Source: an uncultured Prevotellaceae bacterium
Lineage (GTDB): Bacteria; Bacteroidota; Bacteroidia; Bacteroidales; Bacteroidaceae
Length of the DNA stretch: 64,000 bases
NCBI GenBank assembly: GCA_946415365.1
Contig: CAMKSE010000003.1
Coordinates: 124,001-188,000, forward strand
Direction: 5' to 3'
Both the position numbers and the translations under genes were made by a program. Shown one piece after another: positions 51,762 through 59,044 of this stretch. Numbering within the stretch: the stretch's first letter is position 1; every line of letters starts with the position of its first letter. The notes under the pieces were generated by a model. It saw only the letters and a list, made by a program, of their open reading frames with translations, searched no databases and was not told the origin of the DNA.

Positions 51762-51854
51762 TTATAGGTCGATTGTAACGATGTTCTGATTCTTGAAGGA
51801 GATGTTGCCGTCGTAATCGGTCCAAACTTCTTGATGATTTGATCCATCGGGATG
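51762..51854 (-). pseudogene. 3' remnant of an unknown gene fused to a truncated promoter
   Basis: On the minus strand this stretch encodes PDGSNHQEVWTDYDGNIS followed by FKNQNIVTIDL and a stop, which looks like the C-terminus of a beta-rich protein. Upstream (plus 51855-51899) it joins sequence matching the upstream half of the composite promoter (CTATGTTAAATAA, TGCAGTCTTC), without TATATAA or -7 box. The promoter core and gene 5' end appear deleted. Confidence 0.5.
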
Positions 51855-51899
51855 AAAAGGGCAGAAGACTGCATCAAGTGCTGTTTATTTAACATAGTT

Positions 51900-53543
51900 T
51901 TACCAACGGAAGCGGATACCGAGAGGTAAGGTGACACTTAGTGGGTGTTCTGTACGATAGGTCTTGATATTACTGCCATTATCGAAGAAGTATTGCAGGC
52001 TGGGTTCCAGATAGATGCCGAGATGCGGCGTAAAGTCGTATTGCAAGCCTATGCCGAGCGTTGTAGATAATTGGTTGGGAGCGTTCAGTGTCGATTCATT
52101 GTGATAGGTGGTGCTGCCGTTGGAAATATGGTTGACATCGGTGGTGCTGCGTATAGGTAATTCCAACATAAGCCCTGCAGAAGAGTAGAGGCTGAGGTGT
52201 GCCCTGCTGTACCACTGCCAACCAAGACGGAATGGAACACCAAGATAATGAATCCGCTGATGTTCCTGGATATAGGCCTGGCTGCTGCCAGTGTTGATGG
52301 TGGAACTGAGCCGTGTGTAACTGAGTCCCGTCTCGAAGGACAGCCGTTGGGAGAGCTGACGGCTGAGAAGCAATTGGATGGTGATAGGCAATTGATGTTC
52401 GTGTTGAGCCTCCATCTTGCCGCCGTTGACGGCAGAGTTTTGGGTAGCGATGTTGATTAGGGAACGGGTTTCCGGATCATCCGATACATAAGGACTGTTG
52501 CTCAGATAGTAATTGTAAACAAACCAATTGTCATATGCATCTTCTGTTGGAATCTGGCTGTTAGTGGCAGCATCAAAACTGCCTTTGCCGACGGTGGTTG
52601 CTGCCAGATAGTCGTCACGCTGGCCTATCTGTCCGTTGTAAGCCAGTTTGAGGTCCCACTTATCTGATGGTTCATACTTCGTAGTTACCGTGAGGTGGTA
52701 TTCTTCGTTGGATGGCAATGGTGGTAATGGTTGATAGATCAGCGTATCTCGAGGAGACTCCTCCTCTTGGGCTGTTTCTGTCAGGGTGTCTGTTCTCTCC
52801 TCAATAGCATGGTAAGGTATAGAGTCAGGCTGGACGACAGCCTCTGTCTGATAGTTGACGGGACTTGATGACGGTCTCTTGCCGGCAGCGGCATAGACAG
52901 GCTTGTCGTTAGGTCTTTCAACGACGGGCTTAGGCTGTTGAGGCTCTGATGAGGTCTTACGGGCTGTCGCAGGTTGTTCGGTAGGCTCTTCTTTCTGCAA
53001 GAGCTTCCAAACTGCCGTAGGAATGGCGATAAGTAATAGGAAAAGTACCCACGACTGACGGATCAGCGCCCTGAGCATTCGTTTGGCGTGAGCGAGCTGT
53101 GAGGAAGATGAGTGAGGGGCTATGCCGAGCAGCTGGCTGATCTCCTGATGCGATAAGCCCTCAAACACAGACAGCCTGAACACCTGCTGATAGCCTTGCG
53201 GCAATTGGGATACGAGTGATTGCAGTTCGTCATAGTCAGGAGCCTGGTTTGTCTCTGCGGTCTCTGGCCTCTCCTGCGCAAAACGTTGAAGTGCCGATTG
53301 TTCCTTATTGAGATGCTGGCGATAGTGGTAGCCCACGTTCCTGACGATAGCCGTCATCCACGACTCTATCTTTTCTGGATCCTCCAACTTGTCGAGCGAG
53401 GTCAGGATAATCACAAAGGCATCATGCAACAGATCTTCCGCCACATCATCCTCTCCTGCATATTCTTTACAGATATTCAGGAGTTTGGGCCTATATTGCT
53501 GATATAAGCGCTCGTTACTCTGTATTGGCGATTTTGTCGGCAA
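51900..53543 (-). CDS. ECF sigma factor fused to membrane helix and outer-membrane beta-barrel
   Basis: A single 547-residue frame with four parts. Residues about 11-80 are ECF sigma region 2 (YAGEDDVAEDLLHDAFVIIL, KIESWMTAIVRNVGYHYRQH). Residues 104-162 are region 4 (LPQGYQQVFRLSVFEGLSHQ, EISQLLGIAPHSSSSQLAHA). Residues 164-180 form one membrane helix. A Pro/Glu-rich linker (181-280) leads to a barrel-like domain (about 285-547) ending LPLGIRFRW with a terminal Trp. The neighbouring modules encode the same parts as separate genes, but here the anti-sigma-like head is absent. The start is a TTG at 53543; the codon aligned with the ATG of the remnant copy is ATA (53523-53525). Confidence 0.88.
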   Translation of the reverse strand: MPTKSPIQSNERLYQQYRPKLLNICKEYAGEDDVAEDLLHDAFVIILTSLDKLEDPEKIESWMTAIVRNVGYHYRQHLNKEQSALQRFAQERPETAETNQAPDYDELQSLVSQLPQGYQQVFRLSVFEGLSHQEISQLLGIAPHSSSSQLAHAKRMLRALIRQSWVLFLLLIAIPTAVWKLLQKEEPTEQPATARKTSSEPQQPKPVVERPNDKPVYAAAGKRPSSSPVNYQTEAVVQPDSIPYHAIEERTDTLTETAQEEESPRDTLIYQPLPPLPSNEEYHLTVTTKYEPSDKWDLKLAYNGQIGQRDDYLAATTVGKGSFDAATNSQIPTEDAYDNWFVYNYYLSNSPYVSDDPETRSLINIATQNSAVNGGKMEAQHEHQLPITIQLLLSRQLSQRLSFETGLSYTRLSSTINTGSSQAYIQEHQRIHYLGVPFRLGWQWYSRAHLSLYSSAGLMLELPIRSTTDVNHISNGSTTYHNESTLNAPNQLSTTLGIGLQYDFTPHLGIYLEPSLQYFFDNGSNIKTYRTEHPLSVTLPLGIRFRW

Positions 53544-53562
53544 CTCTATTAGATATATGTTG

Positions 53563-53639
53563 CAAAATTAATTCAATCTTCTTATATAGTGTTCAGAAGA
53601 GCTGAATGACTGCATGGGAAGACACGTTATTTAACAAAG
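53563..53639 (-). promoter_or_regulatory. Composite promoter copy v (fusion gene)
   Basis: On the minus strand CTTTGTTAAA (plus 53630-53639), TATATAA (plus 53582-53588) and TAATTTTG (plus 53563-53570) occur in order. Confidence 0.7.
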
Positions 53640-53679
53640 TTTTCGATTTAAGGGGTCTCTTTTACTAATCATAACAAAA

Positions 53680-53708
53680 GGGGCACATAGGTGCCCCCCT
53701 GCCAGGTT
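53680..53708 (-). terminator. Terminator after the minus-strand sigma module
   Basis: On the minus strand the hairpin GGGGCAC-CTAT-GTGCCCC (plus 53690-53707) is followed by TTTTGTTA. It separates the 56020-53729 module from the promoter of the fusion gene. Confidence 0.75.
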
Positions 53709-53728
53709 ATAGTATGAATCGAATGGCA

Positions 53729-54151
53729 TTATTCCACAATCTCTATATCCCTGAGGACTGCATCGTAATACTCATAGCCAGCATACCACATATGTTCCAC
53801 TCTCTCATTGAAATGCAGGAAGGTATAGCAATCTAAAGACGCCTTCACTTTCAGACCTTCCTTTTGATATTCTACTGGCAAGTCATACAGATAATAGATG
53901 TTTCCACCATCATATCTTATTTCCTGACCATGATAAGGAGATTTAATGAACCATGTGTTATCCGCTTTATCACACATGAGAACCCCCGTATCTGTAACCG
54001 TCTTGATAAAGTCGGCCAATGCTGGCATTTGACGTGTCGGATGACCAGTTGCGGAATTTTCTGGAGTATCGATATCGTCATCACTGCTGCAAGCGCAGAA
54101 TGTTCCTAATGAAAGCAATACGCTCATCAGAATAAATGCTGTTTTCTTCAT
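53729..54151 (-). CDS. Small module lipoprotein (copy 2)
   Basis: A 140-residue lipoprotein, lipobox FCAC (Cys21), paralogue of the 51342 product. Shared features are the signal peptide, LADFIKTVTDTG, YYLYDLPVEYQKEGLKVKA and the end YYDAVLRDIEIVE. Similarity is strongest in the signal peptide and the YLYDLP region. It is the last gene of the minus-strand sigma/barrel/lipoprotein module, 49 bp after the barrel gene and just before a terminator. Function unknown; a sensory role next to the barrel protein is inferred. Confidence 0.75.
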   Translation of the reverse strand: MKKTAFILMSVLLSLGTFCACSSDDDIDTPENSATGHPTRQMPALADFIKTVTDTGVLMCDKADNTWFIKSPYHGQEIRYDGGNIYYLYDLPVEYQKEGLKVKASLDCYTFLHFNERVEHMWYAGYEYYDAVLRDIEIVE

Positions 54152-54200
54152 AATTCTACTTTTTAATTGTTAAACGATTATTATTGTGCACAATCTTTTC

Positions 54201-55454
54201 TTACTTGATGTTGATTTTCAGACCTACATTCAGGTTAAAACCGAAAGGCTTGTCGCGATAGTAGGTGGGCAGACTGCTGCCGTTGTCGAAGTAATAGCCA
54301 ACGCCAGGCTCTGCATAGATGCTGAACCAGCGGCTGAGATTGAATTCTGCGCCAATGGCTCCGTTCACGGAGAACTGCAGCGGACGAATGGACACACTCT
54401 CCGTCGTCTCCAATTTGTCCTCACTCTCTTCAATATGCAGGCGGCCTTTTACCATCTTTTCTGCCATACCGCCAGCCGTGACATAGAAACTGCCATAATG
54501 ACTTCCCCACAGCTGATAGCTGACATTGGCTGGGATGCCGATATACGACAGCGTCTGTTCTATATTCGAAGTAACGGTCACGTCTGGTTTAAGATCTGTT
54601 GGAAGAGCAGTATGGATGTCAGAACAAAGGCGTGTATAGACCAATCCACTTTCGAGGCTCCATCTGTTGTTGAGGCGATAGCGCAGGGAAAGACCGTAAC
54701 GTATTGGCAAGTTGTGGTATACATCACTCTTTGCAGCACCACTTGCATAATCTGAGAGGCTTCTCGTTGGGACGTCAAGGGGCTTTCCATCTGGACCTAC
54801 AATGACATAATTATAAGTATGAATAATTTCAGTCGGAATGTTATGCTCTGTCTCTTTCATCGCGCCATTCGTCAGATACACCTTTGCCATCAGGCGGTTT
54901 CCTGAAACCGCTGGCTTGCGGATGTCTGTAGGATAGTCAAGTGGAAGAGGCATGGGAGAAGTGTTCGCAATTTGGGTATGAGAGTCTTCGTCGTGTGGGG
55001 CAGAAGATTCTTCCGCCAGCTGAACTGAAAGTTCCTCTTCCTGCTGCAATACTTCCGGCTCCGGCTGAGGCTCTGACGGTAGAGTGTCCGTCGGCAATAC
55101 TTGTGGCTTGTGACTGACAGACAACATCTTAGACTTGTGGCTAACGGATTCTTTTGCGACAATCTTTTCTTCCTTTGGCTGAGGACTTGTCTCCTTGTTA
55201 CTAACCTCAGTCTCCACATTATTCGCTGTTGTAGTATCCTCCTGCTGATTCCATGCCAGATAGCCTGTTGTGACAGCCACCAGCACCACAACGGCTGCCG
55301 CTATCCTGCGAGTCCACATCTGGACTATCCTTGCCTTCGCCTTTTGCCTGTTGTTGGCGAGTGCCTTCTCAATCTCATCCCACGACACCTCAGGGGCGGG
55401 CTGTCTGTAGCCTGCCAACTTCTGTTGCATCTGTTGTATCCATTGTTCTTTCAT
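54201..55454 (-). CDS. Trans-envelope anti-sigma-like/beta-barrel protein (copy 2)
   Basis: A 417-residue protein with the same layout as the 50084 product. A cytoplasmic head of about 48 residues (WIQQMQQKLAGYRQPAPEVS, WDEIEKAL) is followed by a membrane helix at 49-67, a long Pro/Glu/Ser linker (70-185) and a barrel-like domain (about 187-417; WSLESGLVYTRLCSDI, FSIYAEPGVGYYFDNGSSLP). It ends GLKINIK without the usual terminal aromatic. The head motif W-I-x6-L-x5-P-x-P-x3-W-D-x-I-E is common to both copies. The start overlaps the sigma gene (ATGA). Confidence 0.8.
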   Translation of the reverse strand: MKEQWIQQMQQKLAGYRQPAPEVSWDEIEKALANNRQKAKARIVQMWTRRIAAAVVVLVAVTTGYLAWNQQEDTTTANNVETEVSNKETSPQPKEEKIVAKESVSHKSKMLSVSHKPQVLPTDTLPSEPQPEPEVLQQEEELSVQLAEESSAPHDEDSHTQIANTSPMPLPLDYPTDIRKPAVSGNRLMAKVYLTNGAMKETEHNIPTEIIHTYNYVIVGPDGKPLDVPTRSLSDYASGAAKSDVYHNLPIRYGLSLRYRLNNRWSLESGLVYTRLCSDIHTALPTDLKPDVTVTSNIEQTLSYIGIPANVSYQLWGSHYGSFYVTAGGMAEKMVKGRLHIEESEDKLETTESVSIRPLQFSVNGAIGAEFNLSRWFSIYAEPGVGYYFDNGSSLPTYYRDKPFGFNLNVGLKINIK

Positions 55455-56020
55455 CGTGGGTGATATTGTTTGTTGTACTCTTTTATCTTTTTAGCGAGCA
55501 GGTCCTTGGCCCTGCGCAGTAGAGAGGAAGAGGATTTCTCCTTGATGCCAAGTAACTCGGCTATCTCCTTATGGCTCTTGTTCTCGAAGGCATATAGGTT
55601 CAGTGCCGTTCGATAGTTTGTAGGCAACTGGCTTACCATCTGATGGAGCACCTCTGGGGAAATGTCCTCTATCTGTGGCGCTTCCGGCTCTGACTCTTCT
55701 GGCGTGTCTTGTTCCAAGAGTAGCAGTTCTTGCCGTTTGGCTGTCCTCAGGAACTTCAGCGACTCGTTGATCACCACTCTGGTTGCCCAGGCTTCGAGAG
55801 ATCCTTCGCCACGATAGTTGAAGTCGCAGATGTGGGAGATAATGTGTACGAGCGACTCCTGAAACACATCCCTCATGTCTTCCTTATCGACTATATATCG
55901 TGCGCAGACACCCGCCAGTTGCTCTGCATATAGGGTATAGAACTCCTGCATCGCCCCGTTGTCTCCGTTGCGAAGCCGCTTTGCCAAGCGTTGCTCTTTA
56001 TTGATCCCTATCTTAATCAC
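55451..56020 (-). CDS. ECF-type RNA polymerase sigma factor
   Basis: A 189-residue ECF sigma factor. Region 2 lies at about 25-95 (MQEFYTLYAEQLAGVCARYI, DMRDVFQESLVHIISHI, GSLEAWATRVVINESLKFL) and region 4 at about 125-180 (LPTNYRTALNLYAFENKSHK, EIAELLGIKEKSSSSLLRRA). The 4-bp ATGA overlap with the downstream barrel gene mirrors the plus-strand module. It is preceded by composite promoter copy vi with a longer leader of about 80 nt, which fits autoregulation by this or a related sigma factor; that is inferred. Confidence 0.92.
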   Translation of the reverse strand: MIKIGINKEQRLAKRLRNGDNGAMQEFYTLYAEQLAGVCARYIVDKEDMRDVFQESLVHIISHICDFNYRGEGSLEAWATRVVINESLKFLRTAKRQELLLLEQDTPEESEPEAPQIEDISPEVLHQMVSQLPTNYRTALNLYAFENKSHKEIAELLGIKEKSSSSLLRRAKDLLAKKIKEYNKQYHPR

Positions 56021-56102
56021 TTTAGGATTCCTTCTGCCTATTAAATCCAGAAAAGCCTCAAATACTGAGTGGAAAAGAGTTAAAGAATATTAATCCGGTT
56101 TG

Positions 56103-56177
56103 CAAAAGTATACCTTATTCTATTTATATAATAACCAAAAGGCGAAAACCTTGCACGGGAAACGCGTTCTTTAACAT
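56103..56177 (-). promoter_or_regulatory. Composite promoter copy vi (sigma module)
   Basis: On the minus strand TATGTTAAA (plus 56170-56178), TATATAA (plus 56124-56130) and TACTTTTG (plus 56103-56110) occur in order, 82 nt before the sigma ATG. Confidence 0.7.
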
Positions 56178-56248
56178 ATTTTTACCGAAAGAGAGCATGT
56201 TAACCTAAAGATAACATTTAAATAACCTTAAATGCATGTAGTTTTTCA

Positions 56249-56256
56249 TACCTTTG
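56249..56256 (+). promoter_or_regulatory. -7 box of the DUF3836 gene
   Basis: TACCTTTG at 56249-56256 precedes the ATG by 42 nt. The region before it (56180-56240) holds short AT-rich direct repeats (ATAACATTTAAATAACC) and no gene. Confidence 0.6.
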
Positions 56257-56298
56257 CAACGTCTAACAGGCAAACGAACAATTTAAAAGACAAGAGTT

Positions 56299-56793
56299 AT
56301 GGAATCAATTATCACAATCGCAACAGTTTTAACGATGTATTTCAACGCCGCTAACGACGTGAATGCACCCTTTATGTACAACTCTGACCTGGAAGACGGT
56401 GTAATCCACAAGATCGAGGTGTACGAGAAGAAGGCCGAGGGCCAGATGTGCGCCAAGATGGAGTATCGTTATGACTACGACGAGCAGGGCCGCCTGACCA
56501 CTCGTGAGGTAATGCGCTGGGACGACAGCCAGAAACAGTGGGTGAACGACTTCCGTCACACCTACAAATATTATAAGAACGGCTACAACATGGAGACCAG
56601 CAAGTGGGACGCTGCACAAAAAGGCTACGACCTCCCCTTCGAAGTGACGCTCTATCGTGAGGTGGCACCCAACGTGACATCAGTGAAGACATTCAAGATG
56701 AATGAAACCAAGGATAATATGTACCTTGTCAACAGAATGCTCTGCATGGAGCCGCTGGAGGTCATCAGCAACCGTCTTCTGGCTGTGCAGTAA
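56299..56793 (+). CDS. DUF3836-family protein
   Basis: A 164-residue protein with a hydrophobic N-terminus (MESIITIATVLTMYFNAA) that may act as a weak signal peptide. The core MEYRYDYDEQGRLTTREVMR followed by W-x12-W (RWDDSQKQWVND) and YKYYKNGYN is the repeat pattern of DUF3836, a family I know only from Bacteroidales, often in multiple genomic copies and without known function. It is a single-gene unit with its own promoter and terminator. Confidence 0.75.
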   Translation: MESIITIATVLTMYFNAANDVNAPFMYNSDLEDGVIHKIEVYEKKAEGQMCAKMEYRYDYDEQGRLTTREVMRWDDSQKQWVNDFRHTYKYYKNGYNMETSKWDAAQKGYDLPFEVTLYREVAPNVTSVKTFKMNETKDNMYLVNRMLCMEPLEVISNRLLAVQ

Positions 56794-56842
56794 GCAAGGC
56801 TTTCTCTCTCTCATGATATAAAAACCCTTCAAAGGGTAGCAG

Positions 56843-56878
56843 AATCCGTAATCAGCACAACGCGATTACGGATTTTTA
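56843..56878 (+). terminator. Terminator of the DUF3836 gene
   Basis: AATCCGTAATC and GATTACGGATT form an 11-bp stem with a ten-base loop, followed by T residues. Confidence 0.9.
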
Positions 56879-56889
56879 TGGCGAATTAT

Positions 56890-56920
56890 TTTGTGTTTTG
56901 CTCGTTTTGCATTATCTTTG
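56890..56920 (+). promoter_or_regulatory. Promoter of the DUF3737 gene
   Basis: TTTG at 56890-56893 and TATCTTTG at 56913-56920 are 19 bp apart, an excellent match to the Bacteroidetes consensus. Confidence 0.8.
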
Positions 56921-56945
56921 CAGGCGATAATATAACTCCAAGACA

Positions 56946-57800
56946 ATGAAGCTAATCAAAGACCAACAATTCGGAGGCGAGCGACCACTGTTCGCCACAC
57001 ATGACCTGCGGCTTGAGAACGTCACCATCACTGACGGTGAGTCAGGTATCAAACAATGCCAGAATATGGAAGCTTACAACTGTAAGTTCTACGGCAAGTA
57101 TCCTTGGTGGCACGTTGATGGTGCGAAGATCGACAACTGCTACTTCGCCTTAGGCTCCCGTTCTGCCATCTGGTACACGAACGACCTGGTGATGACCAAC
57201 TCACGCATCGACGGGCCGAAGTTCTTCCGTGAGATGAAGAATCTGACATTAGAGAACGTGGAAATCACTGATGCTGACGAGACCTTCTGGAAGGTGGACG
57301 GCATAAGGATCAAGAACGTGAAGCTACATGGTGGCACGTATCCGTTTATGTTCTCAAGCAACATCTATGTGGACGGGTTGGAGAGCGATTCGAAGTACGT
57401 GTTCCAGTATTGCAAGAACGTTGAGGTGCACAATGCCAAGATTCTAACGAAGGATTCGTTTTGGGAGTGCGAGAACGTTGTCATATATGACTCCGTGCTC
57501 GACGGTGAGTATCTGGCCTGGCACTCGAAGAACGTGCGGCTGGTGAACTGCCATCTGGCAGGTGAGCAGCTGCTCTGCTATACAGAGAACCTCGTGCTTG
57601 AGAACTGCACCATCGACAAGATGTGTGACCGTATGTTTGAGTACTCGACGGTCGAGGCCGACATCCGAGGACATATCGAGAACATCAAAAACCCCACCAG
57701 CGGACACATTATTGCCGATTCCATCGGTAGTATCACCATCGATGAGAACGTCCGCCAGCCGAACAATTGCATTATTGAAACAAGAAAAAATTGTTTATAA
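56946..57800 (+). CDS. DUF3737-family right-handed beta-helix protein
   Basis: A 284-residue cytoplasmic-looking protein without signal peptide. It consists of short repeats of the type N-x-x-L/V-x-N-x-x-I/F (LENVTITDGESGIKQCQNME, AYNCKFYGKYPWWHVDGAKI, LVMTNSRIDGPKFFREMKNL), typical of parallel beta-helix proteins of DUF3737. These are widespread in gut bacteria and sometimes annotated as hemolysin-related without evidence. It has a good promoter and is followed by an inverted iteron tract before the aminotransferase gene. Confidence 0.8.
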   Translation: MKLIKDQQFGGERPLFATHDLRLENVTITDGESGIKQCQNMEAYNCKFYGKYPWWHVDGAKIDNCYFALGSRSAIWYTNDLVMTNSRIDGPKFFREMKNLTLENVEITDADETFWKVDGIRIKNVKLHGGTYPFMFSSNIYVDGLESDSKYVFQYCKNVEVHNAKILTKDSFWECENVVIYDSVLDGEYLAWHSKNVRLVNCHLAGEQLLCYTENLVLENCTIDKMCDRMFEYSTVEADIRGHIENIKNPTSGHIIADSIGSITIDENVRQPNNCIIETRKNCL

Positions 57801-57804
57801 AACA

Positions 57805-57869
57805 ACGAATTACACGAATTTCACGAATTGGCTGCGCTTGGAATAATTCGTTTAATTCGTTAAATTCGT
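57805..57869 (+). repeat. Inverted 9-bp iterons (ACGAATT / AATTCGT)
   Basis: ACGAATT begins at 57805 (one base shorter), 57814 and 57823; AATTCGT begins at 57845, 57854 and 57863. Both sets have an exact 9-bp period and face each other around a loop of about 15 bp, forming one long imperfect hairpin between the DUF3737 stop and the aminotransferase start. Confidence 0.9.
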
Positions 57870-57887
57870 TGTCGTAAAAAAAAGAAT

Positions 57888-59036
57888 ATGTTTGATTTCG
57901 ATGAAGTAGTAGAGAGACGGGGCACGGGGTGCGTGAAGTGGGATGAATGCCCAAACGATGGCGTGATTCCCCTGTGGGTGGCAGATATGGACTTCCGTGT
58001 GGCACCAGCCATCCAGAAGGCTCTGCAGCAACGGGTGGAACACGGTGTGTTTGGCTACAACATCGTGCCGGAGAGTTATTACGAGGCAGTCATATCCTGG
58101 TTCCGTCGCCGTCATCAGTGGGAAATCCAGCGCCAGTGGATACTTTACACGACAGCCGTAGTCCCTGCGATGTCTTGTGTCATTAAGGCCTTGACGATGC
58201 CTGGCGAGAAAGTACTGATCCTGTCGCCTGCCTATAACTGTTTCTTCTCCAGTATCAAGAACAATGGCTGCGAGGTGCTGGAGTCTGCTTTGAGGCGTGT
58301 GGACGATACCTTCGAGGTCGATTTCATCGATTTCGAGGCGAAGTGCGCTGACGAAAAGACCACCGTCTTCCTGCTCTGCAATCCTCATAACCCCTGCGGA
58401 CGCGTTTGGTCTCGCGAGGAACTTCAGCGAATGTACGACATCTGTAAGAAGCATGACGTGAAGGTGGTGAGCGATGAGATCCACTGCGAACTCATCATGC
58501 CTGGCTACAAGTTCGTGCCGTTTGGTACTGTCACCGACGATTGCGTGGTGATGAACTCTCCCTCTAAGAACTTCAATACCGCAGGCCTTCAGATAGCCAA
58601 CATCATCTGTTCGCATCCCTCCTGGCGTCGCCGTATTGATCGCGCCATCAACATCAACGAGGTGTGCGACGTGAATCCTTTCGGTATTGTGGCGCTTCAG
58701 GCAGCCTATAACGAGAGCGAGGACTGGGTTGACGGACTCTGTGAATATCTTTGGGGAAATTATCGCGTTTTGTGCGATTTCATCGAGGAAAATATACCCC
58801 AATGGAAGGTCTGCCGACTCGAGGGCACCTATCTTCCCTGGATGGATATCTCTGCGATGGGCATGACTTCGCAAGAATTGGCTGACCGTCTGCTCACAGA
58901 GGCCAAAGTCTGGATTAACCCTGGTACGATGTATGGCCCTTTGACTGGCGAAGGCTACCTGCGTTTTAACATAGCCACCCAGCGCAGCCGTCTGGTGGAG
59001 ACCCTTGAACGCATAGCGAAAGTAATGAAACAATAG
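57888..59036 (+). CDS. MalY/PatB-family PLP aminotransferase (cystathionine beta-lyase type)
   Basis: A 382-residue fold-type I PLP enzyme. The N-terminus IPLWVADMDFRVAPAI is the MalY/PatB signature. NPHNPCGRVW (165-174), SDEIH (Asp196, cofactor N1) and the Schiff-base Lys227 in SPSKNFNTAGLQ are all present, with the C-terminal RFNIA holding the carboxylate-binding Arg. Members cleave cystathionine or other cysteine S-conjugates in the cytoplasm; transamination is also known. It lies 8 bp before the OPT transporter gene, so it may process imported peptide-derived sulfur amino acids. Confidence 0.9.
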   Translation: MFDFDEVVERRGTGCVKWDECPNDGVIPLWVADMDFRVAPAIQKALQQRVEHGVFGYNIVPESYYEAVISWFRRRHQWEIQRQWILYTTAVVPAMSCVIKALTMPGEKVLILSPAYNCFFSSIKNNGCEVLESALRRVDDTFEVDFIDFEAKCADEKTTVFLLCNPHNPCGRVWSREELQRMYDICKKHDVKVVSDEIHCELIMPGYKFVPFGTVTDDCVVMNSPSKNFNTAGLQIANIICSHPSWRRRIDRAININEVCDVNPFGIVALQAAYNESEDWVDGLCEYLWGNYRVLCDFIEENIPQWKVCRLEGTYLPWMDISAMGMTSQELADRLLTEAKVWINPGTMYGPLTGEGYLRFNIATQRSRLVETLERIAKVMKQ

Positions 59037-59044
59037 CATATATT

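Noticed and set aside
57852..59039. Long minus-strand open frame of 395 residues
   Set aside because: Antisense to the MalY-type aminotransferase gene, which has all PLP motifs.
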